From Thermogemmatispora carboxidivorans (GTDB lineage: Bacteria > Chloroflexota > Ktedonobacteria > Ktedonobacterales > Ktedonobacteraceae): 64,000 bases of DNA. The notes under the pieces are model-generated. The model did not search any database and had not been told where the DNA came from. It was given only the letters and a program-made list of their open reading frames with translations. The stretch covers positions 4,092,001-4,156,000 of the forward strand of contig NZ_JNIM01000001.1 of NCBI RefSeq assembly GCF_000702505.1, in the 5' to 3' direction. The translations under genes and the position numbers were made by a program. This document shows, one piece after another, positions 25,983 through 34,605 of the stretch (positions are counted from its first letter, which is position 1; every line of letters begins with the position of its first letter).

Positions 25983-27088
25983 GGCTTCCCTCCCTCTTCC
26001 CGAGCCAGGCGCCCGCCTCGGCTAAAGACTGCGCTCAGGCCGCCGGGGAAGAAAATCAAGGCGAGCAGCAGCAGCACGCCGTAGATGCCCGTGGTCAGCG
26101 TGGCAATTGGGAGCTGCAGCGGCCCCAGCATCAGCGGATCGGGTAGCTCGCCTAAGAGCAGCGGCACAAGGCCGACGAAGAGCGCCCCCAGTAGGGAGCC
26201 GGACAGGGAGCCGGCCCCGCCGACGACGATCATCGTCAAAAAGGCGATGGTCTGGTCAACGCTCGACATACTGGCCGTGGCCGTCGTGCCCCAGGTCGCA
26301 TAGAGCACGCCCGCCAGCCCGGTCAGCACCGCGCTGACCACAAAGGCGAGCAGCTTGTAGCGCGTCAGAGCCACCCCACAGGCCGCCGCCGCCACCTCGC
26401 TGTCGCGCAGGGCAATCCAGGCCCGCCCCACGCGCGAGCGCAGCAGGTGAAAGGCGCAAAAGAAGATGAGCGCTGTCAGGGCCAGCACCAGATAATAGAG
26501 GACGCGATCGTCGCCCAGGGCCTCGGGCAGGGCTGTCAGCTCGTAGCTCTGGCGGCCCGCACTGGTATCCCACAGCGTCAGCAGCGAACCGGTCAAGACC
26601 ACCAGGCCCAGGGTGGCGATGGCCAGATGGGCCCCCGAGACGCTCAGGGCCGGGCCACCGACGATCAGGCCAAGAAGGGCACAGGCCAATAGAGCGACCA
26701 GTATCGCCAGCCAGTAGGGCTGCTGCAGGTCACTATTCAACCAGGCCAGCAGATAGGCGCTGACGCCGAAGAAGGCGGCGTTGCCCAGCGATGGCTGGGC
26801 CGCATAGCCGGTGAGCAGGTTTTGCGCCAGGGCGGCGATGGCCAGGATCAGGATCAGCGTGACACGATGCAGCTGGAAATCGGCACTGTCCCCAAAGAGC
26901 AGGTCGAAGAGCAATGGCAGCAGAACCAGGGCAAGGAGTCCCAGGAGCGTGGCCGCCGCTCGTTGCCAGGCCAGGCGTGTGCTCCCTGACGCCCCACCTG
27001 GCCGTTCGCTCGCAGTCAGAGAGAGCGCTGCTCTGGGGGCGCTCTGCCCGAGCCGGCCCCTCTTGAGCGGCAAATCCATCCGTTTCAT
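25979..27088 (-). CDS. livM: Branched-chain-amino-acid-type ABC transporter permease (LivM)
   Basis: A 369-residue permease with about ten hydrophobic segments. The LivM blocks AAQPSLGNAAFFGVSAYLLAWL and FVVSAVLTGLAGVLYATWGT are clear. The N-terminus carries about 45 hydrophilic, basic residues before the first helix. A GGAGGTGA site lies nine bases before the ATG at 27088, better placed than the GTG at 27094. Confidence 0.88.
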   Translation of the reverse strand: MKRMDLPLKRGRLGQSAPRAALSLTASERPGGASGSTRLAWQRAAATLLGLLALVLLPLLFDLLFGDSADFQLHRVTLILILAIAALAQNLLTGYAAQPSLGNAAFFGVSAYLLAWLNSDLQQPYWLAILVALLACALLGLIVGGPALSVSGAHLAIATLGLVVLTGSLLTLWDTSAGRQSYELTALPEALGDDRVLYYLVLALTALIFFCAFHLLRSRVGRAWIALRDSEVAAAACGVALTRYKLLAFVVSAVLTGLAGVLYATWGTTATASMSSVDQTIAFLTMIVVGGAGSLSGSLLGALFVGLVPLLLGELPDPLMLGPLQLPIATLTTGIYGVLLLLALIFFPGGLSAVFSRGGRLAREEGGKP

Positions 27089-27109
27089 AGCCACTCACCT
27101 CCATCCGCG

Positions 27110-28027
27110 CTAGACGCGCCGCAGGGCGGCCCCGCCAAAGAGGCCGCGAGGACGCAGCAGTAGCAAGAGCACAAAGCCGGCGAAGATCAGGGCCTCACGG
27201 ATGCCCGGATTGCCCAGATCCAGGGCGCCAAGACTATGGCCGGCCAGGAGCAGGGCCAGCACGTTCTCAGCCAGACCCACGAGCGCCCCCCCGAGGACTG
27301 CCCCCTCCAGACGATCGAGGCCGCCCAGCACGGCCCCAATAAAGGCCAGTAACAGGACCGGGTCCATGAACTGCACGTCGATCACGGTCTGCCGGGCAGC
27401 AATCAGGATGCCGGCAACGGCTGCCAGCAGACTGGCCAGCATCCAGACCAGCAAGAAGATCAGCCCCACGGGAATGCCCATCAGCCGCGCCGCCTCCAGA
27501 CTATCGGCGGTCGCCCGCATGGCCATGCCCAGGCGTGTGCGCAGCAGAAAGAGCTGCAATACGATGAGCAGCAGGACCATCGTCAGGAGCGTCAGGCCGT
27601 CGACCAGCGAGAGATAGAGGCCGCCGAAGTGCAGGGCATGACCCTCAAAGGGCGTTGGGAAGTGCACCGGAGAGGTCAGCTGCGGCCAGAGGGCCTGGAC
27701 GACCGTCTGCAGCACCAGGGCTAAAGCGAGGGTCGCAATGGCCTTGGTGAGGATAGGGGCCGCCAGCAACGGACGCGCAAAGCCGCGCTCGACAAGAGCG
27801 CCAAGTAGGAGCGCAAAGAGCAGGCTCAGCAGCAAAGCTGGCCAAAAAGGGAGCCGCGGCCCTGTGAGTAACACGTAGAGAAAAGAGGTTACCGTGGCTG
27901 CCAGGGCGCCGTAAGCGAAGTTCAGTACGCCAGTCGTGCGATAGATCAGGACAATGCCCAGCGCCAGCAAGCCGTAGAGGCTGCCGGTGACCAGCCCCGA
28001 CAGCAGGACCTGGAGCAGTGCAAGCAC
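27110..28027 (-). CDS. livH: Branched-chain-amino-acid-type ABC transporter permease (LivH)
   Basis: A 305-residue permease with LVTGSLYGLLALGIVLIYRTTGVLNFAYGALA at its start, the family hallmark, and FIGAVLGGLDRLEGAVLGGALVGLAEN in the second half. The longest frame (to 28135) would add 36 unrelated residues; GAGAGGAGG six bases before the GTG at 28027 marks the start. Between livM and livK in the operon. Confidence 0.88.
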   Translation of the reverse strand: MLALLQVLLSGLVTGSLYGLLALGIVLIYRTTGVLNFAYGALAATVTSFLYVLLTGPRLPFWPALLLSLLFALLLGALVERGFARPLLAAPILTKAIATLALALVLQTVVQALWPQLTSPVHFPTPFEGHALHFGGLYLSLVDGLTLLTMVLLLIVLQLFLLRTRLGMAMRATADSLEAARLMGIPVGLIFLLVWMLASLLAAVAGILIAARQTVIDVQFMDPVLLLAFIGAVLGGLDRLEGAVLGGALVGLAENVLALLLAGHSLGALDLGNPGIREALIFAGFVLLLLLRPRGLFGGAALRRV

Positions 28028-28213
28028 AAGATGCCTCCTCTCTTCGTCAGCCAGGACGAGCCAGTCAGCAAACAAGCAGAACGACAGCCAGAGCCTTAGA
28101 CCACCGGCGCCCTTCTTATTTACAAGGAAGGCCACAGCAGCGGCGCTGGCTGTCGAGTTGCAGGCGGCAGGCGAGCGCCGTCGCTCACCTCACGCCTCTC
28201 TAGAGAGCAGGCT

Positions 28214-29476
28214 CTAGGGCCAGACGGCGCTGGCTTTGATGAACGAGCTGACAGGCGTGAGCTGCCCTTGCTTGATCTGGAAGAACATGAAGTCGCTCAC
28301 GCCGCCGTGACGCTCCGGCGTCCAGGTCAGCGTCGGCCCAAAGCCAGTATCGTAGTTGACGAAATCGTGGTCGAGGGCGTCGCGCAGACTGGCACGCGTG
28401 GGATTGCTGCCGGCCTTGCGCAGGGCATCGACCATGATCTTGGCGTTGATGTAGCCGTAGAACTTGTAGGCGCTAAAGACGGGATCGCTGCGGGTGGCCT
28501 GCAAATATTGCTGCGCAACGGGTGTGTCCATGCTGGTGTAGCCGCTGACATAGATGCCTTCGCCGGCAGCACCCAGGACCTTGGCCCAGGAGTTGTCAGC
28601 CATCGGATAGTTGGCCAGGTAGCCCAGCCGCGGACGATAGCCCTGGGCGGCAGCGGTAGCGACAAAGCGCGCTGTGGGACTGGGCAGACCGTTGAGAACG
28701 ATCAGGTCGGGCGCGGCGGCTTTGAGGGTCTGGAGAGCCGCCGAAAAGTCGGTCTGGGTGGCGTTGTAGCCGACGGAGGCCACGAGCTTGCTGCCGTACT
28801 TCTGCAGCGCTTCAGCCAGGGTGGTCTTCTGCTGCAGGCCCAAGACGTCGTCTTCATAGAGGAGACCAACACTCCGCGCTTTGAGGGTGGTGGCAGCATA
28901 GTAGCCGATGACGTGCCCTTCGTCTCCATAGTTGGGCTGGGTCATCCAGACCCAGGGCAGGGCCTTGCCGCTCTGGTCGGTGTATTTGGAGCCGCCGCCA
29001 ATGGGATCAATAAAAGGAATACCACGCGGAACGGTGTAGCTCTCGGCGACGTTGGCATTGCCAGAGCCGCAGACCTGGAAGATGGCAAAGACGTGATTTT
29101 GCTCGACGAGCTGACGCACGGCATCGCGCGTGCGCGTGGAGTCACCGTTGTCGCTGACCTGGATGAATTTGATCTTGCGCCCATTGATGCCACCGGCAGC
29201 GTTCACCTGGTTAAAATAGAGCTGGTCCCCCTGCAAAATGGGAGCACAAATCACCTTGATGGGGCCGGTGGTGTCAAGCACTCCTCCAATGGTGATGGTG
29301 TCGGCGTCGACTCCAGGCGCGCTGGCGCTGCTTCCCCCGCCTCCGCCGCTGCTGCTCGCACTCCCGCAGGCGCTCAAGAGGAGCAGGAACAGGAGTACGC
29401 TGGGAAGAAGCAGGCCCACACCGGAACCGCCGCGTCTGCGCTGCTCCACTGGAGCTGGTGGTCGCTGAAGCCTCAT
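28214..29476 (-). CDS. livK: Substrate-binding lipoprotein of Liv-type ABC transporter (LivK-like)
   Basis: A 420-residue periplasmic-type binding protein, exported as a lipoprotein: basic N-terminus, hydrophobic LLLPSVLLFLLLL and lipobox LSAC, followed by a Gly/Ser linker. The mature part is a class-1 binding fold beginning ITIGGVLDTTGPIKVICAPILQGDQLYFNQVNAAGGINGRKI. First gene of the Liv-bdhA operon. The ATG at 29476 has AGGAGG upstream. Its promoter carries one of the shared TetR-type palindromes. Confidence 0.88.
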   Translation of the reverse strand: MRLQRPPAPVEQRRRGGSGVGLLLPSVLLFLLLLSACGSASSSGGGGGSSASAPGVDADTITIGGVLDTTGPIKVICAPILQGDQLYFNQVNAAGGINGRKIKFIQVSDNGDSTRTRDAVRQLVEQNHVFAIFQVCGSGNANVAESYTVPRGIPFIDPIGGGSKYTDQSGKALPWVWMTQPNYGDEGHVIGYYAATTLKARSVGLLYEDDVLGLQQKTTLAEALQKYGSKLVASVGYNATQTDFSAALQTLKAAAPDLIVLNGLPSPTARFVATAAAQGYRPRLGYLANYPMADNSWAKVLGAAGEGIYVSGYTSMDTPVAQQYLQATRSDPVFSAYKFYGYINAKIMVDALRKAGSNPTRASLRDALDHDFVNYDTGFGPTLTWTPERHGGVSDFMFFQIKQGQLTPVSSFIKASAVWP

Positions 29477-29599
29477 GATCGTGCTTTCCTCCTTCCGCTG
29501 GTGACAGCCTCGTTGCTTAGCAGCCACACCGATCGCTGTGCTGGGCTATGCGTGGGCTATCGCAGTGATCAGCAGAGTGAATCATGAGTCACTCATCAT

Positions 29600-29622
29600 A
29601 TGACACATGATTCATGTATCAT
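29600..29622. promoter_or_regulatory. Putative TetR operator at the livK promoter
   Basis: A 23-bp imperfect palindrome, exact reverse complement of 29693-29715. On the minus strand its right end overlaps the TATCAT -10 of livK. A partial extra copy (GTGAATCATGAGTCACTCAT) lies beside it at 29577-29596. Confidence 0.65.
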
Positions 29623-29648
29623 GATAGTCGGAAAACCGCCTTTGTCAA
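29621..29648 (-). promoter_or_regulatory. Promoter of the livK operon
   Basis: Minus strand TTGACA (29648-29643), 16-bp spacer, TATCAT (29626-29621), partly inside the palindrome at 29600-29622. Confidence 0.6.
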
Positions 29649-29672
29649 GAGGGAATTCTCCACCTTCTACCC

Positions 29673-29678
29673 TTGACA
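29673..29678 (+). promoter_or_regulatory. -35 element of the depolymerase promoter
   Basis: TTGACA facing the esterase gene; the -10 must lie within or beside the palindrome at 29693-29715 (GATACA at 29695 is the best fit). About 230 bp of leader follow. Confidence 0.4.
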
Positions 29679-29692
29679 GGATCAGGCGAAAT

Positions 29693-29715
29693 ATGATACA
29701 TGAATCATGTGTCAT
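29693..29715. promoter_or_regulatory. Putative TetR operator at the depolymerase promoter
   Basis: 11-base arms (ATGATACATGA and TCATGTGTCAT) round one central base; identical, in inverted orientation, to 29600-29622, 93 bp away. Confidence 0.65.
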
Positions 29716-29945
29716 GTTCGCTGCTTCCGGTCAGCCGAGGCAGGCCCGGCCCGTCGCGGAGCCATCAGTCGCGTGGTCGAGCTGGGGTGCTCACGAACGG
29801 GACGGGGCTGGCCGGAGGCGGCGAGCGCAGGACGGCGACAGCGCTGCGCCTTCTGTCCAGACAACCTATTCAGGTCTGCCCGCAGACAGACCGCGGCCTC
29901 GCGATGCCACGAAGGCATCCATGAGCAAGCAAGGGAGATTGCCGT

Positions 29946-30983
29946 ATGCCGAACTCCACATCCCCTGGTTCTCTTCCTCACAGCCGTTGGCCGCTCGTCG
30001 GTCTTCTCGTCCTCGTGCTGACGAGCCTCTTCCTTCTGCCAGCGCCGGCGGCCCATGCCAGCGGCGGCGCCTTTGTCCAGTATCTCTATAGCGGACCAGC
30101 GGGGAGCCGTCCCTACTACGTCTACACCCCTGCCGGCTACCATGTCGGCACTGCAGTGCCTTTGATCGTCATGCTGCACGGCTGCCTGCAGACACCCGTT
30201 GACTTCGCCGCTGGGACGCAGATGAACGCCCTGGCAGATCAGCAGCAGTTCATTGTGGTCTATCCTCAGCAGACCAGCCTCTATAACAGCTACGCCTGCT
30301 GGAACTGGTTCCTGCCAATCAACCAGGTACGAGGTTATGGCGAGCCGGCCATCATCGCCGGCATTGTCCAGACCGTTGAGCAGCATACGTCGCAGTGGAC
30401 AATTGACCGTAAGCGTGTCTATGTGGCCGGTCTCTCAGCCGGGGCGGCGATGAGCGTGATTATGGGTGCCACCTATCCTGATCTCTTTGCGGCCATCGGT
30501 GTGGCTTCGGGCCTCGAATATCAGGCTGCCACTTCGGCCTACAGCGCGCCACTGGCCCAGCTCTATGGCGGCCCCGATCCGCAGCAGCAGGGGCAGCTTG
30601 CCTACCAGGCTATGGGGAGCCGGGCGCGGCTCGTGCCGACCATTGTCTTCCACGGCCAGAGCGACTACGTGGTCTACCCGATCAATGGCGATCAGGTAGT
30701 GCAGCAGTGGATGACGACCGACTCTCTCGCCTCGGGCGGTAGCTACAACCCCAGTTTCGGCAGCCCGTCGAGCAGCAGCAACGGTCAGGTTCCTGGGGGA
30801 CACGCCTATACGGTCCAGACCTGGACCGATCGCAGCGGCAGAGAGATCCAGGAATACTGGAAGGTCTACGGCATGGGCCATGCCTGGTCGGGCGGCAGCA
30901 GCAGCGGCAGCTATACCGATCCCGCCGGACCGAGCGCGACCAACGCCATGTACACTTTCTTTATGAATCACCCCATGTCCTGA
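29946..30983 (+). CDS. Secreted PHB-depolymerase-family esterase
   Basis: A 345-residue serine esterase with an N-terminal signal peptide (hydrophobic core about 16-32, cleavage probably after AAHA). The alpha/beta-hydrolase fold has the oxyanion motif LHGCLQTP, CWNWF, nucleophile Ser164 in GLSAGAAM, Asp240 in FHGQSDYVVYPING and His312 in GMGHAWSGG. This is the extracellular PHB-depolymerase/feruloyl-esterase (LpqC-like) family; polymer specificity cannot be told from sequence and no separate substrate-binding domain is present. It is divergent from livK, sharing an operator pair. With bdhA, the Liv transporter and the acyl-CoA ligase it makes a coherent set for degrading external polyhydroxybutyrate. 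Confidence 0.85.
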   Translation: MPNSTSPGSLPHSRWPLVGLLVLVLTSLFLLPAPAAHASGGAFVQYLYSGPAGSRPYYVYTPAGYHVGTAVPLIVMLHGCLQTPVDFAAGTQMNALADQQQFIVVYPQQTSLYNSYACWNWFLPINQVRGYGEPAIIAGIVQTVEQHTSQWTIDRKRVYVAGLSAGAAMSVIMGATYPDLFAAIGVASGLEYQAATSAYSAPLAQLYGGPDPQQQGQLAYQAMGSRARLVPTIVFHGQSDYVVYPINGDQVVQQWMTTDSLASGGSYNPSFGSPSSSSNGQVPGGHAYTVQTWTDRSGREIQEYWKVYGMGHAWSGGSSSGSYTDPAGPSATNAMYTFFMNHPMS

Positions 30984-31179
30984 TTATTCCCCAGTTTGCG
31001 GCTTCCTGCCCTGGCAGCAGCAGGCCAGCAGCCCGGCTGTTGAGTCGACACGGGACCGGTCCGAGCGGCGCGACGCTCTTGCACGTCGTCGTCACCCGGA
31101 CCGGTGGCAGGATCAGAAGACGGGGGAGAGCGACCGGTCGCGACCGACTCGCCCTCCCCAACCTGAGCGGGCCAGAGGG

Positions 31180-31542
31180 TTAAGAGAGCAAACGAACACT
31201 CGAAGAGCGGATCGGAAAGGGATCTGCTTGCAAGCCGGAGGCTGCAGCGGGCTGGGCGCTGGCGGGTCTGGCGGGCGTCTCAGCGCAGGTCTGGCCCAGG
31301 CGATAGCGGTGCAGGCGGCGTCGGATGCGGGCCGGTAGAAATTCGCGCTCGGCCCGCTCAAAGCGCGGTGTGAGAACCATCACGGCGACGGGATCGTCTC
31401 CCAGAGAGCCATAGGGGCGGCGGGCACGCCCCGAGGCCACCAGCCGACGGCGATAATCCTTCTCTCGACGGCGCGCGATGGCTTTATAGACGGCCATCAT
31501 GCTGGCTCGCCCTTCCTCTTTGCTCTCCTGAGCAGCGCTCAT
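31180..31542 (-). CDS. Unknown small basic protein
   Basis: A 120-residue, Arg-rich protein I do not recognise. The N-terminal 75 residues contain a charged helix (YKAIARRREKDYRRRLVASGR) and RRPYGSLGDDPVAVMVLTPRFERAEREFLP; the tail is Ala/Pro-rich and low complexity. Its frame is open throughout and the gene lies 35 bp downstream of another minus-strand gene. The about 200-bp gap to the esterase holds only GC-rich short palindromes (for example GGACCGGTCC near 31046). Confidence 0.4.
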   Translation of the reverse strand: MSAAQESKEEGRASMMAVYKAIARRREKDYRRRLVASGRARRPYGSLGDDPVAVMVLTPRFERAEREFLPARIRRRLHRYRLGQTCAETPARPASAQPAAASGLQADPFPIRSSSVRLLS

Positions 31543-31577
31543 CTGACTGAGCCTCCTTCGCCTATTCCTTTTGTATA

Positions 31578-32327
31578 TTACAGAGCGATGACAGCCTGAC
31601 GGACATAGCCGCGACAGCAGGCCTGGCAGCGGAAGGCGCGGCGCTCAGCCAGGCTGCCGTAGAGGCGGGTGCGAATGGCGGCCCATTCCCAGCGCAGGGC
31701 CTCGTACGTCGTGAACGTCTGCGGATGGCGGGCGAAATAGTCGGCCAGCTCGCGGGCCTGCTCCAGGTAGCCGTTCAAGATCAGGGCCTCCAGCGACTTC
31801 ACCACAAAGCCCCCGCGCGCCCAGTGCCAGGTACCGTCGTTGAGCATCAGCTCAGGGCGCCACCAGACGTCGAGCGTGAGGCGGGCCAGCTCAGCAGCAG
31901 CGCTGGGCCTGGTTAACAGGGCAAGCTGCAGACGGAGCTGAGCCAGATCGCCATCGTGCAGGAGCGTGCCGCGGAGCTTGCGCGCCAGACTGTGGGCCGT
32001 CTCCAGCATGGGTGCATCGTGGTGCTGACGGGCATATTCGCCGCAGAGGACCGCCAGATAGGCGACGGGGACCTCGGCATAGGGAGAGGCCGAGCGCCGG
32101 GCCAGCTCAGAGGCCGCCTGCGTCAGACGCAGGGCCTCGACCAGCCTGCCGCTGCGCTCGGCCAGGGTCGCCGCTCGCATTAGCAGGCGCGCCTGGCACT
32201 CGTCTTGATCCAGCGCCAGAACCACGGTCGGATCGTCACAGGCGTCGGCGTCTTGCGCAGTCGTCTCGGTCCCGGTCAGGGCCAGGGCCAGCGCGGGCGA
32301 GCCGAGCAAGAGGGTGCGTCGTAACAT
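31578..32327 (-). CDS. Helical-repeat (TPR-like) protein of unknown function
   Basis: A 249-residue protein. It opens MLRRTLLLGSPALALALTGTE, which looks like a short membrane or signal segment, followed by alpha-helical repeats (QARLLMRAATLAERSGRLVEALRLTQAASELA and similar) and a C-terminal CQACC. The LLRRTLLLG-helix plus TPR layout resembles the second half of HTH-TPR regulators of this lineage without their DNA-binding part, so it may be a truncated relative. I chose the ATG at 32327 for its GGAGAGTGG site; the frame continues to 32354. Confidence 0.5.
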   Translation of the reverse strand: MLRRTLLLGSPALALALTGTETTAQDADACDDPTVVLALDQDECQARLLMRAATLAERSGRLVEALRLTQAASELARRSASPYAEVPVAYLAVLCGEYARQHHDAPMLETAHSLARKLRGTLLHDGDLAQLRLQLALLTRPSAAAELARLTLDVWWRPELMLNDGTWHWARGGFVVKSLEALILNGYLEQARELADYFARHPQTFTTYEALRWEWAAIRTRLYGSLAERRAFRCQACCRGYVRQAVIAL

Positions 32328-32455
32328 CAGAACCACTCTCCACTTCTTCAGCAAGGTAACAAAGCCAACTCCACGAAATAGCAGGCCATCACATCAGACA
32401 AGGCGAGGCGAGACAAGGCAAGACCAGCAGCGCAAAGCAGGCCGCCCTCACCACC

Positions 32456-32725
32456 TCACAAGGCACTATCGAAGTGCGACAACGGTTCCCACCTCTCTTT
32501 CTCCAGAGCGAGCCTGGTCAGGGGATGACCCTCTAGCGCGTGCTGGCGCTGGCGCTGCCAGTCCTGTTCTTTGGTGACCAGGAAACAGAGACCATTGGCA
32601 TGGGCGCAGAGCAGATGATAGCTGCCCGGCGGCTCGCGCTGCTCTTGAATGCGCAGGACCGTGACCCGCGCTTCCCGATCGTTGCGAATGCGCTCGGCTA
32701 GGGCTTCAGCCTCCTGGCGCGTCAT
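32456..32725 (-). CDS. Unknown 89-residue protein
   Basis: Begins MTRQEAEALAERIRNDREARVTVLRIQ and continues with a beta-strand-like SYHLLCAHANGLCFLV. The N-terminal pattern, helix then strand, resembles small proteins that adapt to a ligand or partner, but I recognise no family. GGAG ribosome site. Separated by about 130 bp from the next minus-strand gene. Confidence 0.45.
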   Translation of the reverse strand: MTRQEAEALAERIRNDREARVTVLRIQEQREPPGSYHLLCAHANGLCFLVTKEQDWQRQRQHALEGHPLTRLALEKERWEPLSHFDSAL

Positions 32726-32879
32726 CTTGCACGCTCCTTTCTTTTTGAGAAGACACTAATCGATAGCTATCGTGCAGAGTACATCTATCGGTGTTCTCTT
32801 TCACTAGCTCTCTATCATAATACCACAAGGACTATATCGTAATCAAGGTATATAGATAAGTGGCTACCCCCTAGAGGAG

Positions 32880-32908
32880 TTAACACGAGGCACTCTGCTC
32901 TGTATACT
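32880..32908 (+). promoter_or_regulatory. Promoter of the small XRE gene
   Basis: TTAACA (32880-32885), 17-bp spacer, TATACT (32903-32908). The 5' leader is only about 25 bases. Confidence 0.6.
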
Positions 32909-32941
32909 CAGAGCGAATATGTCCACCAGGGCGGAATCTGC

Positions 32942-33187
32942 ATGATACGGCTCCGAATCAAAGAAGTCCTCCAGGAGAAAGGGATCAGCCAGGGGCGATT
33001 ATCACGAGAAGCCAATATCCCTTTGAATATGGTGTACCGAATGGTACACGACAAGCACTACATGCCGAGTTCGCTGACGCTCTGGAAAGTAGCGCGTTAT
33101 CTCAAGGTGCCGATGGAGGAGCTGCTTGAAGAGGTTGAGGGACCGGACGAGGAGACGGCGAACGGGCACCAGGACCAGGAAGAGTGA
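32942..33187 (+). CDS. Small XRE-family helix-turn-helix protein
   Basis: An 81-residue DNA-binding protein consisting of a Cro/C1-type HTH (IKEVLQEKGISQGRLSREANIPLNMVYRMVHDKHYMPSSLTLWKVARYLKVPMEELLEE) with a short acidic tail. It is free-standing with its own promoter, 400 bp ahead of the Rpn-like genes. The gap 33188-33530 has no gene; its last 100 bp are AT-rich. Possible roles include regulation of the Rpn locus; nothing in the sequence proves this. Confidence 0.85.
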   Translation: MIRLRIKEVLQEKGISQGRLSREANIPLNMVYRMVHDKHYMPSSLTLWKVARYLKVPMEELLEEVEGPDEETANGHQDQEE

Positions 33188-33530
33188 GCCGTCGTCTTTC
33201 CTGTCCCTAGCCGCCTTGCACTGTGAGCGCCGAGATATGGGCTAGCTACTCCCGGTGACTGCCCCACGGATCATGTGTGCCTTCGAAATTTCAGCCTACC
33301 AGTCTGGCCGTCGTCAGGCCCCATCAGAGTGGCTTCCTCTTGAGCACGAGCAGGGGGCGTGAGGTCCCTGCCCGCGGAGCGGACAGGGCAGCGTCTTGCC
33401 GCAGTTTTCTCCTTCCGTCAGGCAGGCCGGCGAGCGGCTGCGAGAGGCTTTCGCAGTGGCTCTACTAAATATTGCTTGCTTGTTTATAAATGATCACTTC
33501 TTTTTCAAGCGATCTTTCCACCAAAAGCCC

Positions 33531-33559
33531 TTGATCTATGTTTCCAAATCTGCTATACT
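33531..33559 (+). promoter_or_regulatory. Promoter of rpn-like gene 1
   Basis: TTGATC (33531-33536), 17-bp spacer, TATACT with a TGC extension (33554-33559). The same promoter with nearly the same spacer sequence precedes gene 2. Confidence 0.75.
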
Positions 33560-33597
33560 CCCCTCAGCACGCCGAAGGAGGTTGAGCGCCTCACTCT

Positions 33598-34605
33598 ATG
33601 GTCTCGTCCTGGGATCTCAGCCTGAAGCGGCTGTTCTCGCTGGCCGCGCAGGATCTGATCACCTTTGTCTTGCCGGGGGCCAGCCATGTCCAGCAGGCTT
33701 CGGGCGAGTTTGTGCTTGCCATTGATCCGCCGCTCACCGAGCTAGGAGCCTTGTACGCTGATGCCTTGAGCACTTGCACGCTGGCGGGCAAGCCTCTGCT
33801 CATCCACCTGGAGTTTCAGAGTCGAGCTGACCCCAGCATGCCCCAGCGCCTGCTGATGTATAATATTCTTGCAGACCGGCGCTTCGGGTACCCGGTGCTC
33901 TCGTGTGTCATCTACCTGCGCCGCTGTGGTGTCCCGACGACGCCCTATCAGCGCTTTCTGCCTGATGATTCGCCTGTGCATGAGTTCTACTTTCGCATCG
34001 TCAAGCTCTGGGAGCTTTCGGCACAGGCCTTGCTGGCGCGGCAGCTTCCGGGGTTGCTGCCTTTGCTGCCGCTCTCGCGTGAGGGGCACAGTCGCCAGGT
34101 TATCCGCACGATGATCGAGCGCCTGCAGCAGGCACGTCAGTATGAGTTACTTGAAGTTGGGTTGCTGTTAGCCTCGTTGGCCTGGGCCGATGCCCCCGCC
34201 AGCGAGCGCCAGTGGCTTCAGGAGCAGTTCACAATGCTGACCGAATTTTTACAAGAACTGAAGCAGACCGACGCCGCCCGCGCTCTTATCCAGGAAGGCC
34301 TCCAGCAGGGCCGTCAAGAGGGCTTACAAGAAGGCCTCCAGCAGGGCCGTCAAGAGGGCTTACAAGAAAGTCTCCACAAGAACCGACGGCTCCTGGTGGA
34401 CATTGTCAGCGCTCGCTTTCCCGCTCTCAACGAGCTGGCCACGCTGGCCGCTACCGCCATCAGCGATCTTGACACGCTTTTGACGCTCACTATCCAGGCC
34501 AGCACCGTTCCCGACGCCGAGCGCCTGCGTTCCTTGCTGCTCTTGTACCTGCCCACAAGCGACGACCAGCCCCCAGGCGCTCCCATCGACCACGGCTTCC
34601 GCTAG
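33598..34605 (+). CDS. Rpn-family PD-(D/E)xK nuclease (recombination-promoting nuclease/putative transposase), copy 1
   Basis: A 335-residue protein of the PDDEXK_2/Rpn family. The nuclease part (1 to about 130) begins WDLSLKRLFSLAAQDLITFVLP and holds Asp in LGALYADAL and the E-x-Q motif in LLIHLEFQS, then MYNILADRR. A helical region follows, then from residue 213 the MLTEFLQELKQTDAARALIQEG segment, a QEGLQQGRQ repeat linker and a conserved C-terminal domain. A Shine-Dalgarno-like AGGAG lies nine bases before the internal Met213 codon, so a second, shorter product is plausible. Main start by AAGGAGG 15 bases upstream, as in copy 2. Often annotated transposase, but no transposon ends are seen. 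Confidence 0.85.
   Translation: MVSSWDLSLKRLFSLAAQDLITFVLPGASHVQQASGEFVLAIDPPLTELGALYADALSTCTLAGKPLLIHLEFQSRADPSMPQRLLMYNILADRRFGYPVLSCVIYLRRCGVPTTPYQRFLPDDSPVHEFYFRIVKLWELSAQALLARQLPGLLPLLPLSREGHSRQVIRTMIERLQQARQYELLEVGLLLASLAWADAPASERQWLQEQFTMLTEFLQELKQTDAARALIQEGLQQGRQEGLQEGLQQGRQEGLQESLHKNRRLLVDIVSARFPALNELATLAATAISDLDTLLTLTIQASTVPDAERLRSLLLLYLPTSDDQPPGAPIDHGFR
34234..34605 (+). CDS. Possible internal-start C-terminal product of rpn-like copy 1
   Basis: In-frame ATG at 34234 preceded by AGGAG with a nine-base gap would yield 123 residues: the linker and C-terminal domain without nuclease. The equivalent Met and AGGAG occur in copy 2 (35534), and the separate third gene (35988) begins at the same point. 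E. coli rpn genes are reported to make such internal C-terminal inhibitors. Inferred, not proven. Confidence 0.45.
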   Translation: MLTEFLQELKQTDAARALIQEGLQQGRQEGLQEGLQQGRQEGLQESLHKNRRLLVDIVSARFPALNELATLAATAISDLDTLLTLTIQASTVPDAERLRSLLLLYLPTSDDQPPGAPIDHGFR

